A stretch of DNA of 37,798 bases, taken from assembly GCA_026400105.1 (NCBI GenBank), contig JAPLPQ010000098.1, positions 1 to 37,798 on the forward strand. The letters are read 5' to 3'. Source of the stretch: Burkholderiales bacterium. Its GTDB lineage: Bacteria > Pseudomonadota > Gammaproteobacteria > Burkholderiales > Burkholderiaceae_C. Below, piece after piece: positions 15,134 to 27,960 of this stretch (position 1 is the stretch's first letter; every line of letters starts with the position of its first letter). The notes under the pieces are model-generated. The model was not told where the DNA came from and did not search any database. It was given only the letters and a program-made list of their open reading frames with translations. The translations under genes and the position numbers were made by a program.

Positions 15134-16301
15134 TCTGGCGCAATGGATGCAGGGCATGGGTCCCGAGTTCGGTTTTCTGCGGGTGTTCCAGTACCTGACT
15201 TTCCGCGCCGTGATGGCGGCCATGACCGCGCTGCTGGTCGGCGTGATCGCCGGTCCCTGGTTCATCCGCCGGCTGACCGCGCTCAAGATCGGCCAGCCGG
15301 TGCGCGGTTACGCGATGGAGTCGCATCTGGTCAAGAGCGGCACGCCGACCATGGGCGGCGTGCTGATCCTGTTCGCGATCGCGTTCTCGACCCTGCTCTG
15401 GTTCGACTGGAGCAACCGCTTCGTCTGGGTGGTGCTGATCGTCACGCTCGGCTTCGGCGCGATCGGCTGGGCCGACGACTGGCGCAAGGTGGTCAACAAG
15501 GACCCCGAGGGCATGCGCTCGCGCGAGAAATACCTCTGGATGTCGCTGATCGGCCTGTTCGCGGCCTGCTACCTGCTGTTCGCGATTTCGGGCCGCAGCG
15601 GCACCGGCATGGTCGAGTTCTTCATGCGCTGGGCCCAGTCCGGCTTCACGATGGAGTTCCCGACCCAGACCGGCCTGATGGTGCCCTTCTTCAAGGAAGT
15701 CGCCTATCCGCTCGGCATGCTGGGCTTCGTCGTCATGACCTACCTCGTGATCGTGGGCTCGAGCAATGCGGTCAACCTGACCGACGGCCTCGACGGCCTG
15801 GCCATCATGCCGGTCGTGATGGTGGGCGCGGTGCTGGGCCTGTTCGCCTATTTCACCGGCAACTCGGTGTTTTCCCGCTACCTGCTGTTGCCCTACATTC
15901 CGGGCGCGGGCGAGCTGCTGATCTTCTGCGCCGCCATGGGCGGTGCGGGCCTGGCCTTCCTCTGGTTCAACGCCTATCCGGCCCAGGTCTTCATGGGCGA
16001 TGTCGGCGCGTTGGCGCTCGGCGGCGCGCTCGGCACGATCGCGGTCATCGTGCGCCAGGAGATCGTGCTCGCGATCATGGGCGGCGTCTTCGTCGCCGAG
16101 GCGCTGTCGGTCATGCTGCAGGTGTCCTGGTTCAAGTACACCAAGAAGAAATACGGCGAGGGCCGGCGCATCCTCAAGATGGCGCCGCTGCACCACCATT
16201 TCGAGAAATCCGGCTGGCGCGAGACCCAGGTCGTGGTGCGCTTCTGGATCATCACGATGCTGCTGTGCCTGCTCGGCCTGTCCACCCTGAAGTTGCGTTG
16301 A
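15123..16301 (+). CDS. mraY: phospho-MurNAc-pentapeptide transferase
   Basis: MraY transfers phospho-MurNAc-pentapeptide to undecaprenyl phosphate, making lipid I at the inner membrane. The 392-residue protein has about ten hydrophobic membrane segments. Family motifs are clear: [10 protein letters not shown], the aspartate pair in [33 protein letters not shown] and the cytoplasmic APLHHHFE loop that contacts the nucleotide. A strong AAGGAG six bases before the ATG marks it as independently translated despite the 11-base overlap with murF. murD follows after eight bases. Confidence 0.97.
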   Translation: MLPSLAQWMQGMGPEFGFLRVFQYLTFRAVMAAMTALLVGVIAGPWFIRRLTALKIGQPVRGYAMESHLVKSGTPTMGGVLILFAIAFSTLLWFDWSNRFVWVVLIVTLGFGAIGWADDWRKVVNKDPEGMRSREKYLWMSLIGLFAACYLLFAISGRSGTGMVEFFMRWAQSGFTMEFPTQTGLMVPFFKEVAYPLGMLGFVVMTYLVIVGSSNAVNLTDGLDGLAIMPVVMVGAVLGLFAYFTGNSVFSRYLLLPYIPGAGELLIFCAAMGGAGLAFLWFNAYPAQVFMGDVGALALGGALGTIAVIVRQEIVLAIMGGVFVAEALSVMLQVSWFKYTKKKYGEGRRILKMAPLHHHFEKSGWRETQVVVRFWIITMLLCLLGLSTLKLR

Positions 16302-16309
16302 GGCCCGAG

Positions 16310-17953
16310 ATGGTGAATTTTCTGCCCCTGCTGCAAGGCCGCGACCTGCTCGTGCTGGGCCTGGGCGCCTCCGGGCTGGCGATGGCGCGCTGGTGTGCCA
16401 AGGCCGGTGCCCGCGTCACGGTCGCCGATACCCGCGCGGCGCCGCCGCAGGCCGCCCTGCTGGCGGCCGAGCTGCCGGATGCGACCTTGATCCAGTCCGC
16501 CTTCGACGCCGAGCTGTTCGCGGCCCGGCCCTGGGCCATGGTCTGCCGCAGCCCCGGCATCGCGCCGGCGCAGATGAGCGCTCTGGCGCAGGCTGCGCAG
16601 GCGGTTGGCGTGCCGGTGGTGGGCGAGCTCGGGCTGTTCGCGCAGGCACTGGCCACGCTGGCCGAGCCGGTGGCGGCGCCGTCCGCCGATGCCGATGAAG
16701 CGGCTGCTGCAGCTGAAACGGCTGAAACGGATGCCGTCGCCGGGGCCGAGCTGGCGCCGCTGGCCTTGCCCTATCAGCCCAAGGTGCTCGCGATCACCGG
16801 CACCAACGGCAAGACCACCACCACCGCGCTGACCGCGCATCTGCTCGAATGGGCTGGCGTCAAGGTCGCGGTGGCCGGCAACATCGGTCCGACCCTGCTC
16901 GACACGCTGCAGGCCGGTCTTGACTCCGGCGAGCTGCCCGAGGCCTGGGTGCTCGAGCTCTCGAGCTTCCAGCTCGACGGCGTGCAGGGCTTCGAGCCGA
17001 CCGCGGCCACCGTGCTCAACGTCACGCAGGATCACCTCGACTGGCATGGCGGCATGGCCGCCTATGCCGAGGCCAAGGCGCGCATCTTCGGCCAGCAGGC
17101 GCTGCTGCTGCTGAACCGCGACGACGCGACCGTGATGGGCTGGCAGCCGCAGCCGCAGCCGCAGCCGCAGCAGGTGCAGGAAGGCCGGCGCAGCAAGACG
17201 CTGCCGGCACGTGCCCATCAGACCTTTGGCATCGATGCGCCGCGCCGCGCCGGCGACTGGGGCCTGGAGGCGGTCAACGGCATGAGCTGGCTGGTGCGGG
17301 CCCAGGCGCAAGACGACATGGTGCGCAAGGGCCGCAACGGATCGGATGAGGAAGCCGTTTATCTGCAGCGCCTGATGCCGGCCGAGGCGCTGCGCATCCG
17401 GGGCCGCCACAATGCCAGCAACGCCCTGGCCGCGCTGGCGCTGGCCACGGCCGCCGGCGCGCCGCTGGCGCCGATGCTGCACGGCCTGCGCGAGTACCGC
17501 GGCGAGCCGCACCGGGTCGAGCCGGTCGCGATCGTCGACGAGGTCGAATACATCGATGACAGCAAGGGCACCAACGTCGGCGCCACCCTGGCCGCGATCA
17601 ACGGCCTGGGGCCGGAGCGCCAGCTGGTCGTGATCCTGGGTGGCGAGGGCAAGGGCCAGGACTTCAGTCCGCTGGCCGGCCCGGTGGCGCGCCATGCGCG
17701 CGCGATCGCACTGATCGGCCGCGACGCGCCCGCGATCCGCGCCGCGCTGGCCAGCAGCGGCGTGCCGCTGCACGACGCGGCCACCTTGCCCGAGGCGGTC
17801 CAGTGGTGCGCCAGCCAGGCCCGGCCCGGTGACGCCGTGCTGCTGTCGCCGGCCTGCGCCAGCCTCGACATGTTCAAGGACTACGCGCAGCGCGCGCAGG
17901 TCTTTGTCGAGGCGGTGCAGGAACTGCAGCAAGCAGGAGGGACGCCGGCATGA
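16310..17953 (+). CDS. murD: UDP-MurNAc-L-alanine:D-glutamate ligase
   Basis: MurD adds D-glutamate to UDP-MurNAc-L-Ala. At 547 residues it is about 110 longer than E. coli MurD (438). The N-terminal domain begins with [16 protein letters not shown]; the P-loop is GTNGKTTTT (~162-170); ELSSFQLDG and DHLDWHGG mark the central domain; [11 protein letters not shown] begins the C-terminal part. The extra length comes from an Ala/Glu/Asp-rich linker before the P-loop (about residues 121-154) and a longer loop holding a QPQPQPQP tract (near 279-286). Longer MurD proteins are usual in this order. The ATG at 16310 follows the mraY stop by eight bases; the stop overlaps ftsW. Confidence 0.95.
   Translation: MVNFLPLLQGRDLLVLGLGASGLAMARWCAKAGARVTVADTRAAPPQAALLAAELPDATLIQSAFDAELFAARPWAMVCRSPGIAPAQMSALAQAAQAVGVPVVGELGLFAQALATLAEPVAAPSADADEAAAAAETAETDAVAGAELAPLALPYQPKVLAITGTNGKTTTTALTAHLLEWAGVKVAVAGNIGPTLLDTLQAGLDSGELPEAWVLELSSFQLDGVQGFEPTAATVLNVTQDHLDWHGGMAAYAEAKARIFGQQALLLLNRDDATVMGWQPQPQPQPQQVQEGRRSKTLPARAHQTFGIDAPRRAGDWGLEAVNGMSWLVRAQAQDDMVRKGRNGSDEEAVYLQRLMPAEALRIRGRHNASNALAALALATAAGAPLAPMLHGLREYRGEPHRVEPVAIVDEVEYIDDSKGTNVGATLAAINGLGPERQLVVILGGEGKGQDFSPLAGPVARHARAIALIGRDAPAIRAALASSGVPLHDAATLPEAVQWCASQARPGDAVLLSPACASLDMFKDYAQRAQVFVEAVQELQQAGGTPA
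17144..17173 (+). repeat. CAGCCG tandem repeat inside murD
   Basis: Four CAGCCG units followed by two CAG codons encode a Gln-Pro tract in an expanded loop of MurD. The six-base unit keeps the frame if copy number changes. Confidence 0.85.
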
Positions 17954-19215
17954 AGCGCATTGCTGCTGGCTTCTCCAGTCTGCTTGGCCGCCAGGATGCC
18001 AGCGCGTCCGTGGCCGGCGACATCCCGATCCACCTGTCGAGCCGCGACTACGCGCGCGGCCGCACCGACCAGTGGGTGCCCAAGCTGGGCTTCGACCTGC
18101 AACTGTTCTGGGTCATGGCCGGCCTGCTGTGCTTCGGGCTGGTGATGGTCTACTCGGCCTCGATCGCCCTGCCCGACAATCCGCGCTTTGGCAACTACAT
18201 GGCCGGCCATTTCGTGCTGCGCCATGGCTTCGCGATCCTGATCGGCGCCTTGATGGCGCTGCTGGCGTTCCAGGTTCCCATGAGCAGCTGGGAGCAATGG
18301 GCGCCCCGGTTGTTCCTGTTCGCGCTGCTGCTGCTGGCGCTGGTGCTGGTGCCCTTCATCGGCAAGGGCGTCAATGGCGCGCGGCGCTGGATCGCGCTCG
18401 GCATCATGAACTTCCAGCCTTCCGAGCTGGCCAAGTTCGCGACCGTGCTCTATGCGGCCGGCTACATGGTGCGCAAGATCGCGGTCAAGGAAAGCTTCAT
18501 GCGCGCCATCCTGCCGATGGGGGCCGCCGTGATCCTGCTGGCCGCGCTGCTGCTGGCCGAACCCGACATGGGTGCTTTCATGGTGGTCGCGGTGATCGCG
18601 ATGGGCATCCTGTTCCTGGGTGGCGTCACGATGCGCATGATGCTGCTGATCGTCGGTCTGTTGATCTCGGCCTTCGTGGTGATGATCGCGACCTCGCCCT
18701 GGCGTCGCGCCCGTGTCTTCGCCTACCTGGATCCCTTCAGCGAGGACCATGCGCTCGGCAAGGGCTATCAGCTGTCGCATTCGCTGATCGCGATCGGCCG
18801 CGGCGAGATCTTCGGCGTCGGCCTGGGCTCGAGCGTCGAGAAGCTGCACTGGCTGCCCGAGGGCCATACCGACTTCCTGCTGGCCGTGATCGGCGAGGAG
18901 TTCGGCCTGGTCGGCGTGCTGGCGCTGGTCCTGACCTTCTTCTGGCTCACGCGCCGCATCATGCAGATCGGGCGCCAGGCGATCGCGCTCGACCAGCTGT
19001 TTGCCGGCCTGGTGGCGCAGGGCGTGGGCCTGTGGATGGGCTTCCAGGCGCTGATCAACATCGGTGTCTGCCTGGGCGCGCTGCCGACCAAGGGCCTGAC
19101 GCTGCCGCTGATGAGCTACGGCGGCTCGGCGATCCTGATGAACCTGGTCGCGCTGGCGGTCGTGCTGCGCGTCGACCACGAGAACAGACAACTCATGCAC
19201 GGAGGCCGGGTATGA
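17950..19215 (+). CDS. ftsW: septal peptidoglycan polymerase FtsW
   Basis: SEDS-family glycosyltransferase that polymerises lipid II at the septum with FtsI. The 421-residue protein has a cytoplasmic N-terminal extension (~50 residues) and about ten membrane segments. Signature blocks are [54 protein letters not shown] and [16 protein letters not shown]. The ATG at 17950 overlaps the murD stop, and the stop overlaps the murG ATG; the murG ribosome site GGAGG (19201-19205) lies inside ftsW. Confidence 0.97.
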   Translation: MKRIAAGFSSLLGRQDASASVAGDIPIHLSSRDYARGRTDQWVPKLGFDLQLFWVMAGLLCFGLVMVYSASIALPDNPRFGNYMAGHFVLRHGFAILIGALMALLAFQVPMSSWEQWAPRLFLFALLLLALVLVPFIGKGVNGARRWIALGIMNFQPSELAKFATVLYAAGYMVRKIAVKESFMRAILPMGAAVILLAALLLAEPDMGAFMVVAVIAMGILFLGGVTMRMMLLIVGLLISAFVVMIATSPWRRARVFAYLDPFSEDHALGKGYQLSHSLIAIGRGEIFGVGLGSSVEKLHWLPEGHTDFLLAVIGEEFGLVGVLALVLTFFWLTRRIMQIGRQAIALDQLFAGLVAQGVGLWMGFQALINIGVCLGALPTKGLTLPLMSYGGSAILMNLVALAVVLRVDHENRQLMHGGRV

Positions 19216-20294
19216 GCCGTCAGCCCTGCGCGCTCGTGATGGCTGGCGGCACCGGTGGCCATATCTTCCCCGGCCTGGCCGTGGCCGAGGCGCTGCGCGC
19301 GCGCGGCTGGCGCGTGCACTGGCTCGGCGTACCCGGCAGCATGGAAGACCGGCTGGTGCCGCCGCGTGGCTTCGCCTTCGAGCCGGTCGAGTTCGGCGGC
19401 GTGCGCGGCAAGGGCCTCAAGACGCTGGCGTTGCTGCCGCTGCGGCTGACGCGCGCGCTCTGGCAGGCCCTGGGCGCGGTCAAGCGGGTCCAGCCCGATG
19501 TCGTGCTCGGCCTGGGTGGCTACATCACCGTGCCGGGCGGCCTGGCGGCCCGGCTCAGCGGTCGGCCGATCCTGCTGCACGAGCAGAACTCGATCGCCGG
19601 CATGTCGAACCGCTGGCTGGCCAAGCTGGCCGAACGTAGTTTTAGCGCCTACCCCGCTGCGCTGCCGGGCGGCGAGTGGGTTGGCAATCCGCTGCGGGCC
19701 GAATTCCTGCAGCAGCCCGCGCCGGCCGCGCGCTTCGCGGGCCGCAGCGGCCCGCTGCGCCTGCTGGTGGTCGGCGGCAGCCTGGGCGCGCAGGCGCTCA
19801 ACCAGGTATTGCCGCGCGCGCTGGGACTGATCCCGTTCGAGCAACGCCCGATCGTGACCCACCAGGGTGGCGAGAAGCAGATCGATGCGCTGCGCGCCGC
19901 CTATGCCGAAGCCGATGTGCCGGCGACGCTGACCCCCTTCATCCGCGACACGGCGCAGGCTTTTGCCGACGCCGATCTCGTGATCGCGCGTGCCGGCGCC
20001 AGCACCGTGACCGAACTCGCCGCGATCGGCGCGGCGGCGGTGTTCGTGCCTTTCCCGCACGCGGTCGACGACCACCAGACCCACAACGCCCGCTTCCTGG
20101 TCGATGCCGGCGCGGGCTGGCTGCTGCCGCAGACCGAACTTACCCCCGAACGGCTGGCCGGCCTGCTGCAGGGCCTGGACCGGACCGAACTGCTGGCCCG
20201 CGCCGAAAAGGCCCATGCCCTGCGCCAGACCGATGCGGTCGAGGCCATGGTCGCTGCCTGCGAGCGCCTGCTGGAACAGAAAGAGAGAACCTGA
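19212..20294 (+). CDS. murG: UDP-GlcNAc:lipid I GlcNAc transferase
   Basis: MurG adds GlcNAc to lipid I, making lipid II on the inner face of the membrane. The 360-residue protein shows the GT28 architecture: [19 protein letters not shown] at residues 10-28, [27 protein letters not shown], and the C-terminal donor-site motifs [25 protein letters not shown] and [13 protein letters not shown]. The ATG at 19212 overlaps the ftsW stop and is preceded by GGAGG. murC begins two bases after the stop. Confidence 0.97.
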   Translation: MSRQPCALVMAGGTGGHIFPGLAVAEALRARGWRVHWLGVPGSMEDRLVPPRGFAFEPVEFGGVRGKGLKTLALLPLRLTRALWQALGAVKRVQPDVVLGLGGYITVPGGLAARLSGRPILLHEQNSIAGMSNRWLAKLAERSFSAYPAALPGGEWVGNPLRAEFLQQPAPAARFAGRSGPLRLLVVGGSLGAQALNQVLPRALGLIPFEQRPIVTHQGGEKQIDALRAAYAEADVPATLTPFIRDTAQAFADADLVIARAGASTVTELAAIGAAAVFVPFPHAVDDHQTHNARFLVDAGAGWLLPQTELTPERLAGLLQGLDRTELLARAEKAHALRQTDAVEAMVAACERLLEQKERT

Positions 20295-20296
20295 AC

Positions 20297-21724
20297 ATGA
20301 AACATGCCATCCGGCATATCCATTTCGTCGGCATCGGCGGCGCCGGCATGAGCGGCATCGCCGAAGTGCTGCTGAACCTGGGCTACCGCATCTCGGGCAG
20401 CGACCTCGGCGACAGTGCCGTCACGCGCCGCCTGATCGAGCTCGGGGCCCGCGTGCACCAGGGCCACAACGCTGCCTACATCGAGGGCGCCGACTGCATC
20501 GTGACCTCGACCGCGGTCAAGGCCGACAACCCGGAAGTCCAGGCCGCGCGCGCCAAGCTGATCCCGGTGGTGCCGCGCGCCGTCATGCTGGCCGAGCTCA
20601 TGCGCATGAAGAAGGGCGTCGCGATTGCCGGCACCCATGGCAAGACCACCACCACCAGCCTGGTCGCGAGCGTGCTGGCCGCTGCCGGCTTCGATCCGAC
20701 CTTCGTGATCGGCGGCAAGCTCAACAGCGCGGGCGCCAATGCCCGCCTCGGTTCGGGCGACTACATCGTGGTCGAGGCCGACGAGTCCGATGCCTCCTTC
20801 CTCAAGCTGCTGCCGGTGCTGGCCGTCGTCACCAATATCGACGCCGACCACATGGAGACCTACGGCCATGACTTCGGTCGGCTCAAGGACGCCTTCGTCG
20901 AGTTCCTGCACCACATGCCCTTCTACGGCGCCGCCGTGGTCTGCATCGATGATCCGGTCATCCGCGAGCTGCTGCCGCGCATCGAGCGCCCGATCACGAG
21001 CTACGGCACTGCCGAGGACGCGCAGGTGCGCGCGCTCGACATCCGCGCGGTCGATGGCCAGATGCAGTTCCGCGTCCAGCGCCGCAACGGCATCGAGCTG
21101 CCCGAGCTCGAGGTGGTGCTGAACCTGCCGGGCCACCACAACGTGCTCAATGCGCTGGCTGCGATCGCGGTCGCGGTCGAGCTCGGCGTGCCCGACGCGG
21201 CGCTGCTCGAGGCGCTGGCCCAGTTCAAGGGCGTGGGCCGGCGCTTCCAGCGCTACGGCGAGGTCGCGCTGCCTTCGGGTGGCCAGGCGACTGTGGTCGA
21301 TGACTACGGCCACCATCCGGTCGAGATGGCCGCCACGCTGGCCGCCGCGCGCGGTGCCTTCCCGGGCCGGCGCCTGGTGCTGGCCTTCCAGCCGCACCGC
21401 TACAGCCGCACGCGCGACTGCTTCGAGGATTTCGTCAAGGTGATCGGCCAGGCCGATGCGGTGCTGCTGGCCGAGGTCTACGCCGCTGGCGAGGCGCCGG
21501 TGGTGGCCGCCGACGGCCGGGCCTTGACGCGCGCGCTGCGCGTGGCGGGCAAGGTCGAGCCGGTGTTCGTCGACCAGATTGCCGACATGGCGCAAGCCGT
21601 GCTCGACAACGCGCGCGACGGCGATGTCGTGCTCTGCATGGGCGCGGGCACGATCGGCGCGGTGCCGGCCCAGGTGGTGGCGCTGGCCGCCGCGACCGCA
21701 GGCAGCAAGGAGGTGGCAGCATGA
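20297..21724 (+). CDS. murC: UDP-MurNAc:L-alanine ligase
   Basis: MurC starts the peptide stem by joining L-alanine to UDP-MurNAc. The 475 residues contain [14 protein letters not shown] near the N-terminus, the P-loop [31 protein letters not shown] and the C-terminal [10 protein letters not shown]. Length is normal (E. coli 491). The ATG at 20297 follows the murG stop by two bases. The stop overlaps the ddl ATG. Confidence 0.97.
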   Translation: MKHAIRHIHFVGIGGAGMSGIAEVLLNLGYRISGSDLGDSAVTRRLIELGARVHQGHNAAYIEGADCIVTSTAVKADNPEVQAARAKLIPVVPRAVMLAELMRMKKGVAIAGTHGKTTTTSLVASVLAAAGFDPTFVIGGKLNSAGANARLGSGDYIVVEADESDASFLKLLPVLAVVTNIDADHMETYGHDFGRLKDAFVEFLHHMPFYGAAVVCIDDPVIRELLPRIERPITSYGTAEDAQVRALDIRAVDGQMQFRVQRRNGIELPELEVVLNLPGHHNVLNALAAIAVAVELGVPDAALLEALAQFKGVGRRFQRYGEVALPSGGQATVVDDYGHHPVEMAATLAAARGAFPGRRLVLAFQPHRYSRTRDCFEDFVKVIGQADAVLLAEVYAAGEAPVVAADGRALTRALRVAGKVEPVFVDQIADMAQAVLDNARDGDVVLCMGAGTIGAVPAQVVALAAATAGSKEVAA

Positions 21725-22698
21725 GCGCGACGGTTCGAATCGACCCCAAGGCGATGGGCAAGGTCGCGGTGCTGATGGGCGGCCATTCGGCCGAACGCGC
21801 GGTCTCGCTGATGTCGGGCCAGGGCGTGCTGGCCGCGCTGCTGGGCCAGGGCGTCGACGCGCAGGCCTTCGACCCGGCGCAGCGCGACCTGGGCGAGCTC
21901 AAGCGTGAAGGCTTTGATCGCGCCTTCATCGCCCTGCATGGCCGCTTCGGCGAGGACGGCACGGTGCAGGGCGCGCTCGAGCTGATGGGCATTCCCTACA
22001 CCGGCTCCGGCGTGCTGGCGTCCAGCGTCGCGATGGACAAGATCATGACCAAGCGCATCTGGCTGGCCGAAGGCCTGTCGACGCCGGCCTGGCGCCAGGT
22101 CGACAGCATCGAGCAGACGGTCGCGGCGCTGGCCGAGCTCGGTGCGCCGATGATCGTCAAGCCCGCGCGCGAGGGTTCGAGCCTGGGCCTGACCAAGGTC
22201 ACCGATGCGGCGCAATGCGCGCAGGCCTATGCGCTGGCCGCGCGCCACGACCCCGAGGTGCTGTGCGAGCAGTTCGTTGCCGGTGACGAGGTCACCTGCC
22301 CGGTGCTCGGCACGGGTGCGCAGGCGCGCGCCTTGCCGGTGATCCACATCGTCGCGCCCGACGGCAACTACGACTACGAGCACAAGTACTTCACCGACGA
22401 CACCCATTACATCGTGCCCTGCGACCTGCCCGCGGGCGAGGAAGCCGTGATCCAGGCGCTGGTGCTGAAAGCCTTCCGCACCCTGGGTTGCCGTGGCTGG
22501 GCCCGTGCCGATGTCATGATCGACGCCCGCACGCGCCAGCCCTATCTGCTCGAGATCAATACCTCGCCCGGCATGACCAGCCACTCGCTGGTGCCGATGT
22601 CGGCGCGTGCGACCGGCATGAGCTACGAGCAGCTCTGCCTGCAGCTGCTGGCCTCGGCCAGCCTCGACAACCCGCTGCCCGCTCGCACCGGAGACTGA
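21721..22698 (+). CDS. ddl: D-alanine:D-alanine ligase
   Basis: Makes D-Ala-D-Ala, the substrate for MurF, by an ATP-grasp mechanism. The 325 residues include [14 protein letters not shown] at the N-terminus, [39 protein letters not shown] and the metal-binding C-terminal [15 protein letters not shown]. Its location between murC and ftsQ matches DdlB of other proteobacterial dcw clusters. The ATG overlaps the murC stop; ftsQ begins one base after the stop. Confidence 0.96.
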   Translation: MSATVRIDPKAMGKVAVLMGGHSAERAVSLMSGQGVLAALLGQGVDAQAFDPAQRDLGELKREGFDRAFIALHGRFGEDGTVQGALELMGIPYTGSGVLASSVAMDKIMTKRIWLAEGLSTPAWRQVDSIEQTVAALAELGAPMIVKPAREGSSLGLTKVTDAAQCAQAYALAARHDPEVLCEQFVAGDEVTCPVLGTGAQARALPVIHIVAPDGNYDYEHKYFTDDTHYIVPCDLPAGEEAVIQALVLKAFRTLGCRGWARADVMIDARTRQPYLLEINTSPGMTSHSLVPMSARATGMSYEQLCLQLLASASLDNPLPARTGD

Positions 22699-22699
22699 G

Positions 22700-23512
22700 A
22701 TGGCAAGCCGTTCCGCCCTGCCGTTTGACGTCCGCATCATGAACGGGCTGGCCAATGCCCTGTTCCTGGGCGTGGCGCTGGCCGCGCTCGGCACGGCGGT
22801 CTGGTGGGTGGCGCATCACCCGTCCTGGTCCCTGGGCCGCATCGTCGTCGATGGCGAGGTCGAGCACCAGAGCGAGGAGAGCGTGCGCGCCTACCTGGCG
22901 CCGCAATTGCGCGGCAGCTTCCTGACGCTGGACCTGCAGGAGGTCAAGCGCCTGTTCGAGACCCTGCCCTGGGTGCGCCAGGCCGTGGTGCGGCGCGAAT
23001 TCCCGAACCGCCTGCATGTGACGCTGCAGGAGCATGAGGCGGTCGCTTGGTGGGGCGAGGTCGGCGGCGGCAAGCTGGTCAACCGCCAGGGCGCGGTGTT
23101 CGAGGCCGATCCCGACCCCGACCAGCAGCAGTCGGAAGCCTGGCCCGAGCTGATCGGCCCCGAGGGTGGCTCGGACCGGGTCTATGCGCTCTACCGCCAG
23201 CTGCAGCCGGTGTTGCAGCCGCTCGGCCAGCCGCTGAGCCAGCTCGAGCTCGGCGCCAGCGGCCATTGGCAGGCCCGGCTGGCCGGCGGCGCGCTGATCG
23301 AGCTCGGTCGCGGCAGCGCGGCCGAATTGCTGGCGCGTACCGAGCGCTTCAGCTCGACCGTGCCCCAACTGACAACGCGCTACGGCGGCCGTGCCCTGGA
23401 GGCCGCCGACCTGCGCTACCCCGACGGATATGCCGTGCGCATGCGCGGCGTCCAGACTGTCACAGACGACAAGGCCGCGGCGGCGCTCGCCGCCCGGGTC
23501 CGTAAAAAGTAA
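22700..23512 (+). CDS. ftsQ: cell division protein FtsQ
   Basis: Inner-membrane division scaffold that binds FtsL-FtsB. The 270-residue protein has a short cytoplasmic part, one membrane segment (~residues 17-37) and a periplasmic region starting with a POTRA domain (from about residue 45, IVVDGEVEHQSEESVRAYL). The PWVRQAVVRREFPNRLHVTLQEHEA region is the typical POTRA/beta junction of FtsQ. It lies one base after ddl and 15 bases before ftsA, the classic ftsQ-ftsA-ftsZ order. It ends with TAA. Confidence 0.95.
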   Translation: MASRSALPFDVRIMNGLANALFLGVALAALGTAVWWVAHHPSWSLGRIVVDGEVEHQSEESVRAYLAPQLRGSFLTLDLQEVKRLFETLPWVRQAVVRREFPNRLHVTLQEHEAVAWWGEVGGGKLVNRQGAVFEADPDPDQQQSEAWPELIGPEGGSDRVYALYRQLQPVLQPLGQPLSQLELGASGHWQARLAGGALIELGRGSAAELLARTERFSSTVPQLTTRYGGRALEAADLRYPDGYAVRMRGVQTVTDDKAAAALAARVRKK

Positions 23513-23527
23513 TCGAGGCAACAGTAC

Positions 23528-24757
23528 ATGGCCAAGGAACAGAAAGACATCGTGGTCGGACTCGACATCGGCACCGCCAAGATCATGGCGCTGGTTGCCG
23601 AGGTCCAGTCCGACGGACAGCTCAAGCTGGCCGGGCTCGGCGTCGCGCCGAGCAATGGCCTCAAGCGCGGCGTGGTGGTCAACATCGACGCCACCGTCGC
23701 CAGCATCCAGCAGGCGCTGAAAGAGGCCGAGCTGATGGCCGACTGCCATATCGCGCGCGTCTACACCGGCATCACCGGCAGCCATATCCGCGGCATGAAC
23801 TCGAGCGGCATGGTGCCGATCAAGGACCGCGAGGTCATGCCGGCCGACGTCACGCGGGTGGTCGAGGCCGCCAAGGCGATCAACATCCCGAACGACCAGC
23901 GCCTGCTGCTGGCCGAGCCGCAGGAATTCATCATCGACGGCCACGAGGTCAAGGAGCCGATCGGCATGAGCGGCATCCGCCTCGACGCCCGGGTCCACAT
24001 CGTGACCGGCGCCCAGAGCGCGGCCGAGAACATCATGAAATGCGTGCGCCGCTGCGGCCTCGAGGTCGACCGGCTGATGCTCAATCCGCTCGCCTCCAGC
24101 CACGCCGTGCTGACCGAGGACGAGAAGGAGCTCGGCGTCGCGCTGGTCGACATCGGCGCCGGCACCACCGATGTCGCGATCTACTCGGGCGGCGCGATCC
24201 GCCATACCGCGGTGATCCCGATCGCCGGCGACCTGATCACGAGCGACATCGCGATGGCGCTGCGCACGCCGACCAAGGACGCCGAGGAGATCAAGGTCGA
24301 GCATGGCTGCGCCAAGCAGTTGCTGGCCGATCCCGAGCAGCGGGTCGAGGTACCCGGCCTGGGCGACCGCGCGCCGCGCATGCTGAGCCGCCAGGCGCTG
24401 TCGGGCGTGATCGAGCCGCGGGTCGAGGAAATCTTCGCGCTGGTGCAGCAGGTGATCCGCGAGTCGGGTCACGAGGAACTGCTGTCGTCCGGCATCGTGC
24501 TGACCGGCGGCAGCTCGGTCATGCCGGGCATGGTCGAGCTCGGCGAGGACATCTTCCTCAAGCCGGTACGCCGCGGCCTGCCCCAGTACGCGGGCGCGCT
24601 CAGCGACATGGTCGCGCAGCCGCGCTCGGCCACCGCCATGGGCCTGCTCGAGCAGGCCAGGCTGGACCGCCTGCGCGGTCACAAGGTGGCGCAGAAAACC
24701 GGTTCGGTCCAGGGCACCCTGGGCCGGATCAAGGATTGGTTTGTCGGTAACTTCTGA
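23528..24757 (+). CDS. ftsA: cell division protein FtsA
   Basis: Actin-like ATPase that tethers FtsZ to the membrane and recruits later division proteins. The 409 residues begin the fold with VVGLDIGTAKIMALVAE; phosphate 2 is in VDIGAGTTDVAIY and the adenosine region in VLTGGSSVMPGM. The last residues, GRIKDWFVGNF, form the amphipathic membrane-targeting helix. GAGG lies ten bases before the ATG. A 71-base gap containing a hairpin and T6 separates it from ftsZ, the longest gap between dcw genes here. Confidence 0.97.
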   Translation: MAKEQKDIVVGLDIGTAKIMALVAEVQSDGQLKLAGLGVAPSNGLKRGVVVNIDATVASIQQALKEAELMADCHIARVYTGITGSHIRGMNSSGMVPIKDREVMPADVTRVVEAAKAINIPNDQRLLLAEPQEFIIDGHEVKEPIGMSGIRLDARVHIVTGAQSAAENIMKCVRRCGLEVDRLMLNPLASSHAVLTEDEKELGVALVDIGAGTTDVAIYSGGAIRHTAVIPIAGDLITSDIAMALRTPTKDAEEIKVEHGCAKQLLADPEQRVEVPGLGDRAPRMLSRQALSGVIEPRVEEIFALVQQVIRESGHEELLSSGIVLTGGSSVMPGMVELGEDIFLKPVRRGLPQYAGALSDMVAQPRSATAMGLLEQARLDRLRGHKVAQKTGSVQGTLGRIKDWFVGNF

Positions 24758-24782
24758 GCGGGCGCTCAGGCTGGTGTTTTTT
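24754..24782 (+). terminator. weak stem-loop plus T6 between ftsA and ftsZ
   Basis: CTGAGC (24754-24759) pairs with GCTCAG (24764-24769) around GGGC, starting in the ftsA stop codon. A run of six T at 24777-24782 begins seven bases after the stem. The distance from stem to T-run is longer than in a standard terminator, so partial attenuation is more likely than full termination. Confidence 0.35.
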
Positions 24783-24828
24783 GGGTGGTTCTAGTTTCAG
24801 GTTCAAACGGCATTTAAGGAGTATTGAC

Positions 24829-26055
24829 ATGAGCATCGAGATGATTGAAGTCGAGGAGTTCAACCGGGGCACCCAGATCAAGGTGATCGGTGTTGGCGGT
24901 GGTGGCAGCAACGCGGTCGATCACATGATCCGCTGCCAGGTGCAGGGCGTCGAGTTCATCTGCGCCAACACCGACGCGCAGGCGCTCAACAAGACCGCCG
25001 CGCACCGCACGATCCAGCTCGGCCAGTCCGGCCTGGGCGCTGGCAGCAAGCCCGAGAAGGGCCGCATCGCCGCCGAGATGGCCGAGTCCGACATCCGCGC
25101 CGCGATCGAAGGCGCGCACATGCTCTTCATCACCGCCGGCATGGGCGGCGGCACCGGCACTGGCGCCGCGCCGCTGATCGCCAAGCTGGCCAAGGAGATG
25201 GGCATCCTGACCGTGGGCGTCGTGACCAAGCCGTTCGACTGGGAAGGCAAGCGTCGCACCGACAACGCCGAGACCGGCCTGGCCGAGCTCGAGGCCAATG
25301 TCGACTCGCTGATCGTCGTGCTCAACGACAAGCTGCTCGAGGTCATGGGTGACGACATCAGCCAGGACGAGGCCTTCGCCGAGGCCAACGACGTGCTCAA
25401 GAACGCCGTCGGCGGCATCGCCGAGATCATCAACGTCGAGGCCATGGTCAACGTCGACTTCGAGGACGTGCGCACCGTGATGGGCGAACCCGGCAAGGCC
25501 ATGATGGGCACCGCGGTCGCCAGCGGTCCGGACCGCGCCCGCATCGCGGCCGAGCAGGCTGTCGCCTGCCCGCTGCTCGAAGGCGTCGACATGCGCGGCG
25601 CCAAGGGCGTGCTGGTGCTGATCAGCGCCGGCAAGGGCTCGCTCAAGCTGGCCGAATCCAAGGTCGCGATGAACACCATCCGTGCCTTCGCCTCGCCCGA
25701 CGCCCATGTGATCTACGGCACCGCCTACGACGAATCGCTCGGCGACGCGATCCGCGTCACCGTGGTCGCGACCGGGCTGAACCGCCAGGCCGAGCGCCAG
25801 CCGCTGACCGTGGTCCAGAGCCAGCCCGGCGTGCGCACCGGCACCGATCCGTTCGTGCTGCCCGACTTCCGTCAGCCCAGCGGCCATTCGGGCCTCGGTG
25901 GCGCGGCCAGCCTGGCCGGTGGCGACCTCGGCGTGCCCAGCATCTGGCGCAAGCCGACCGACCGCACCACGGCCGCCTCGCGCGTCGATGCGCTGTCGGC
26001 TGGCGGCATGGACGACATCGAGATCCCGGCCTTCCTGCGTCGCCAGGCCGACTGA
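24829..26055 (+). CDS. ftsZ: cell division GTPase FtsZ
   Basis: Tubulin-like GTPase that forms the Z-ring. The 408 residues contain the nucleotide-binding IGVGGGGSNAVDHM start, the T3/T4 loops with GGGTGTGAAP (residues 106-115), and NTDAQALN. A variable linker (~320-390) leads to the conserved C-terminal peptide DDIEIPAFLRRQ, which binds FtsA and other partners. The ATG at 24829 is set by AAGGAG at 24816-24821, seven bases upstream; an in-frame ATG at 24781 would add 16 non-family residues. The ABC exporter gene begins three bases after the stop. Confidence 0.98.
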   Translation: MSIEMIEVEEFNRGTQIKVIGVGGGGSNAVDHMIRCQVQGVEFICANTDAQALNKTAAHRTIQLGQSGLGAGSKPEKGRIAAEMAESDIRAAIEGAHMLFITAGMGGGTGTGAAPLIAKLAKEMGILTVGVVTKPFDWEGKRRTDNAETGLAELEANVDSLIVVLNDKLLEVMGDDISQDEAFAEANDVLKNAVGGIAEIINVEAMVNVDFEDVRTVMGEPGKAMMGTAVASGPDRARIAAEQAVACPLLEGVDMRGAKGVLVLISAGKGSLKLAESKVAMNTIRAFASPDAHVIYGTAYDESLGDAIRVTVVATGLNRQAERQPLTVVQSQPGVRTGTDPFVLPDFRQPSGHSGLGGAASLAGGDLGVPSIWRKPTDRTTAASRVDALSAGGMDDIEIPAFLRRQAD

Positions 26056-26058
26056 GGT

Positions 26059-27945
<1,887 letters not shown>

Positions 27946-27960
27946 ACCTCCTGCGTCCCT

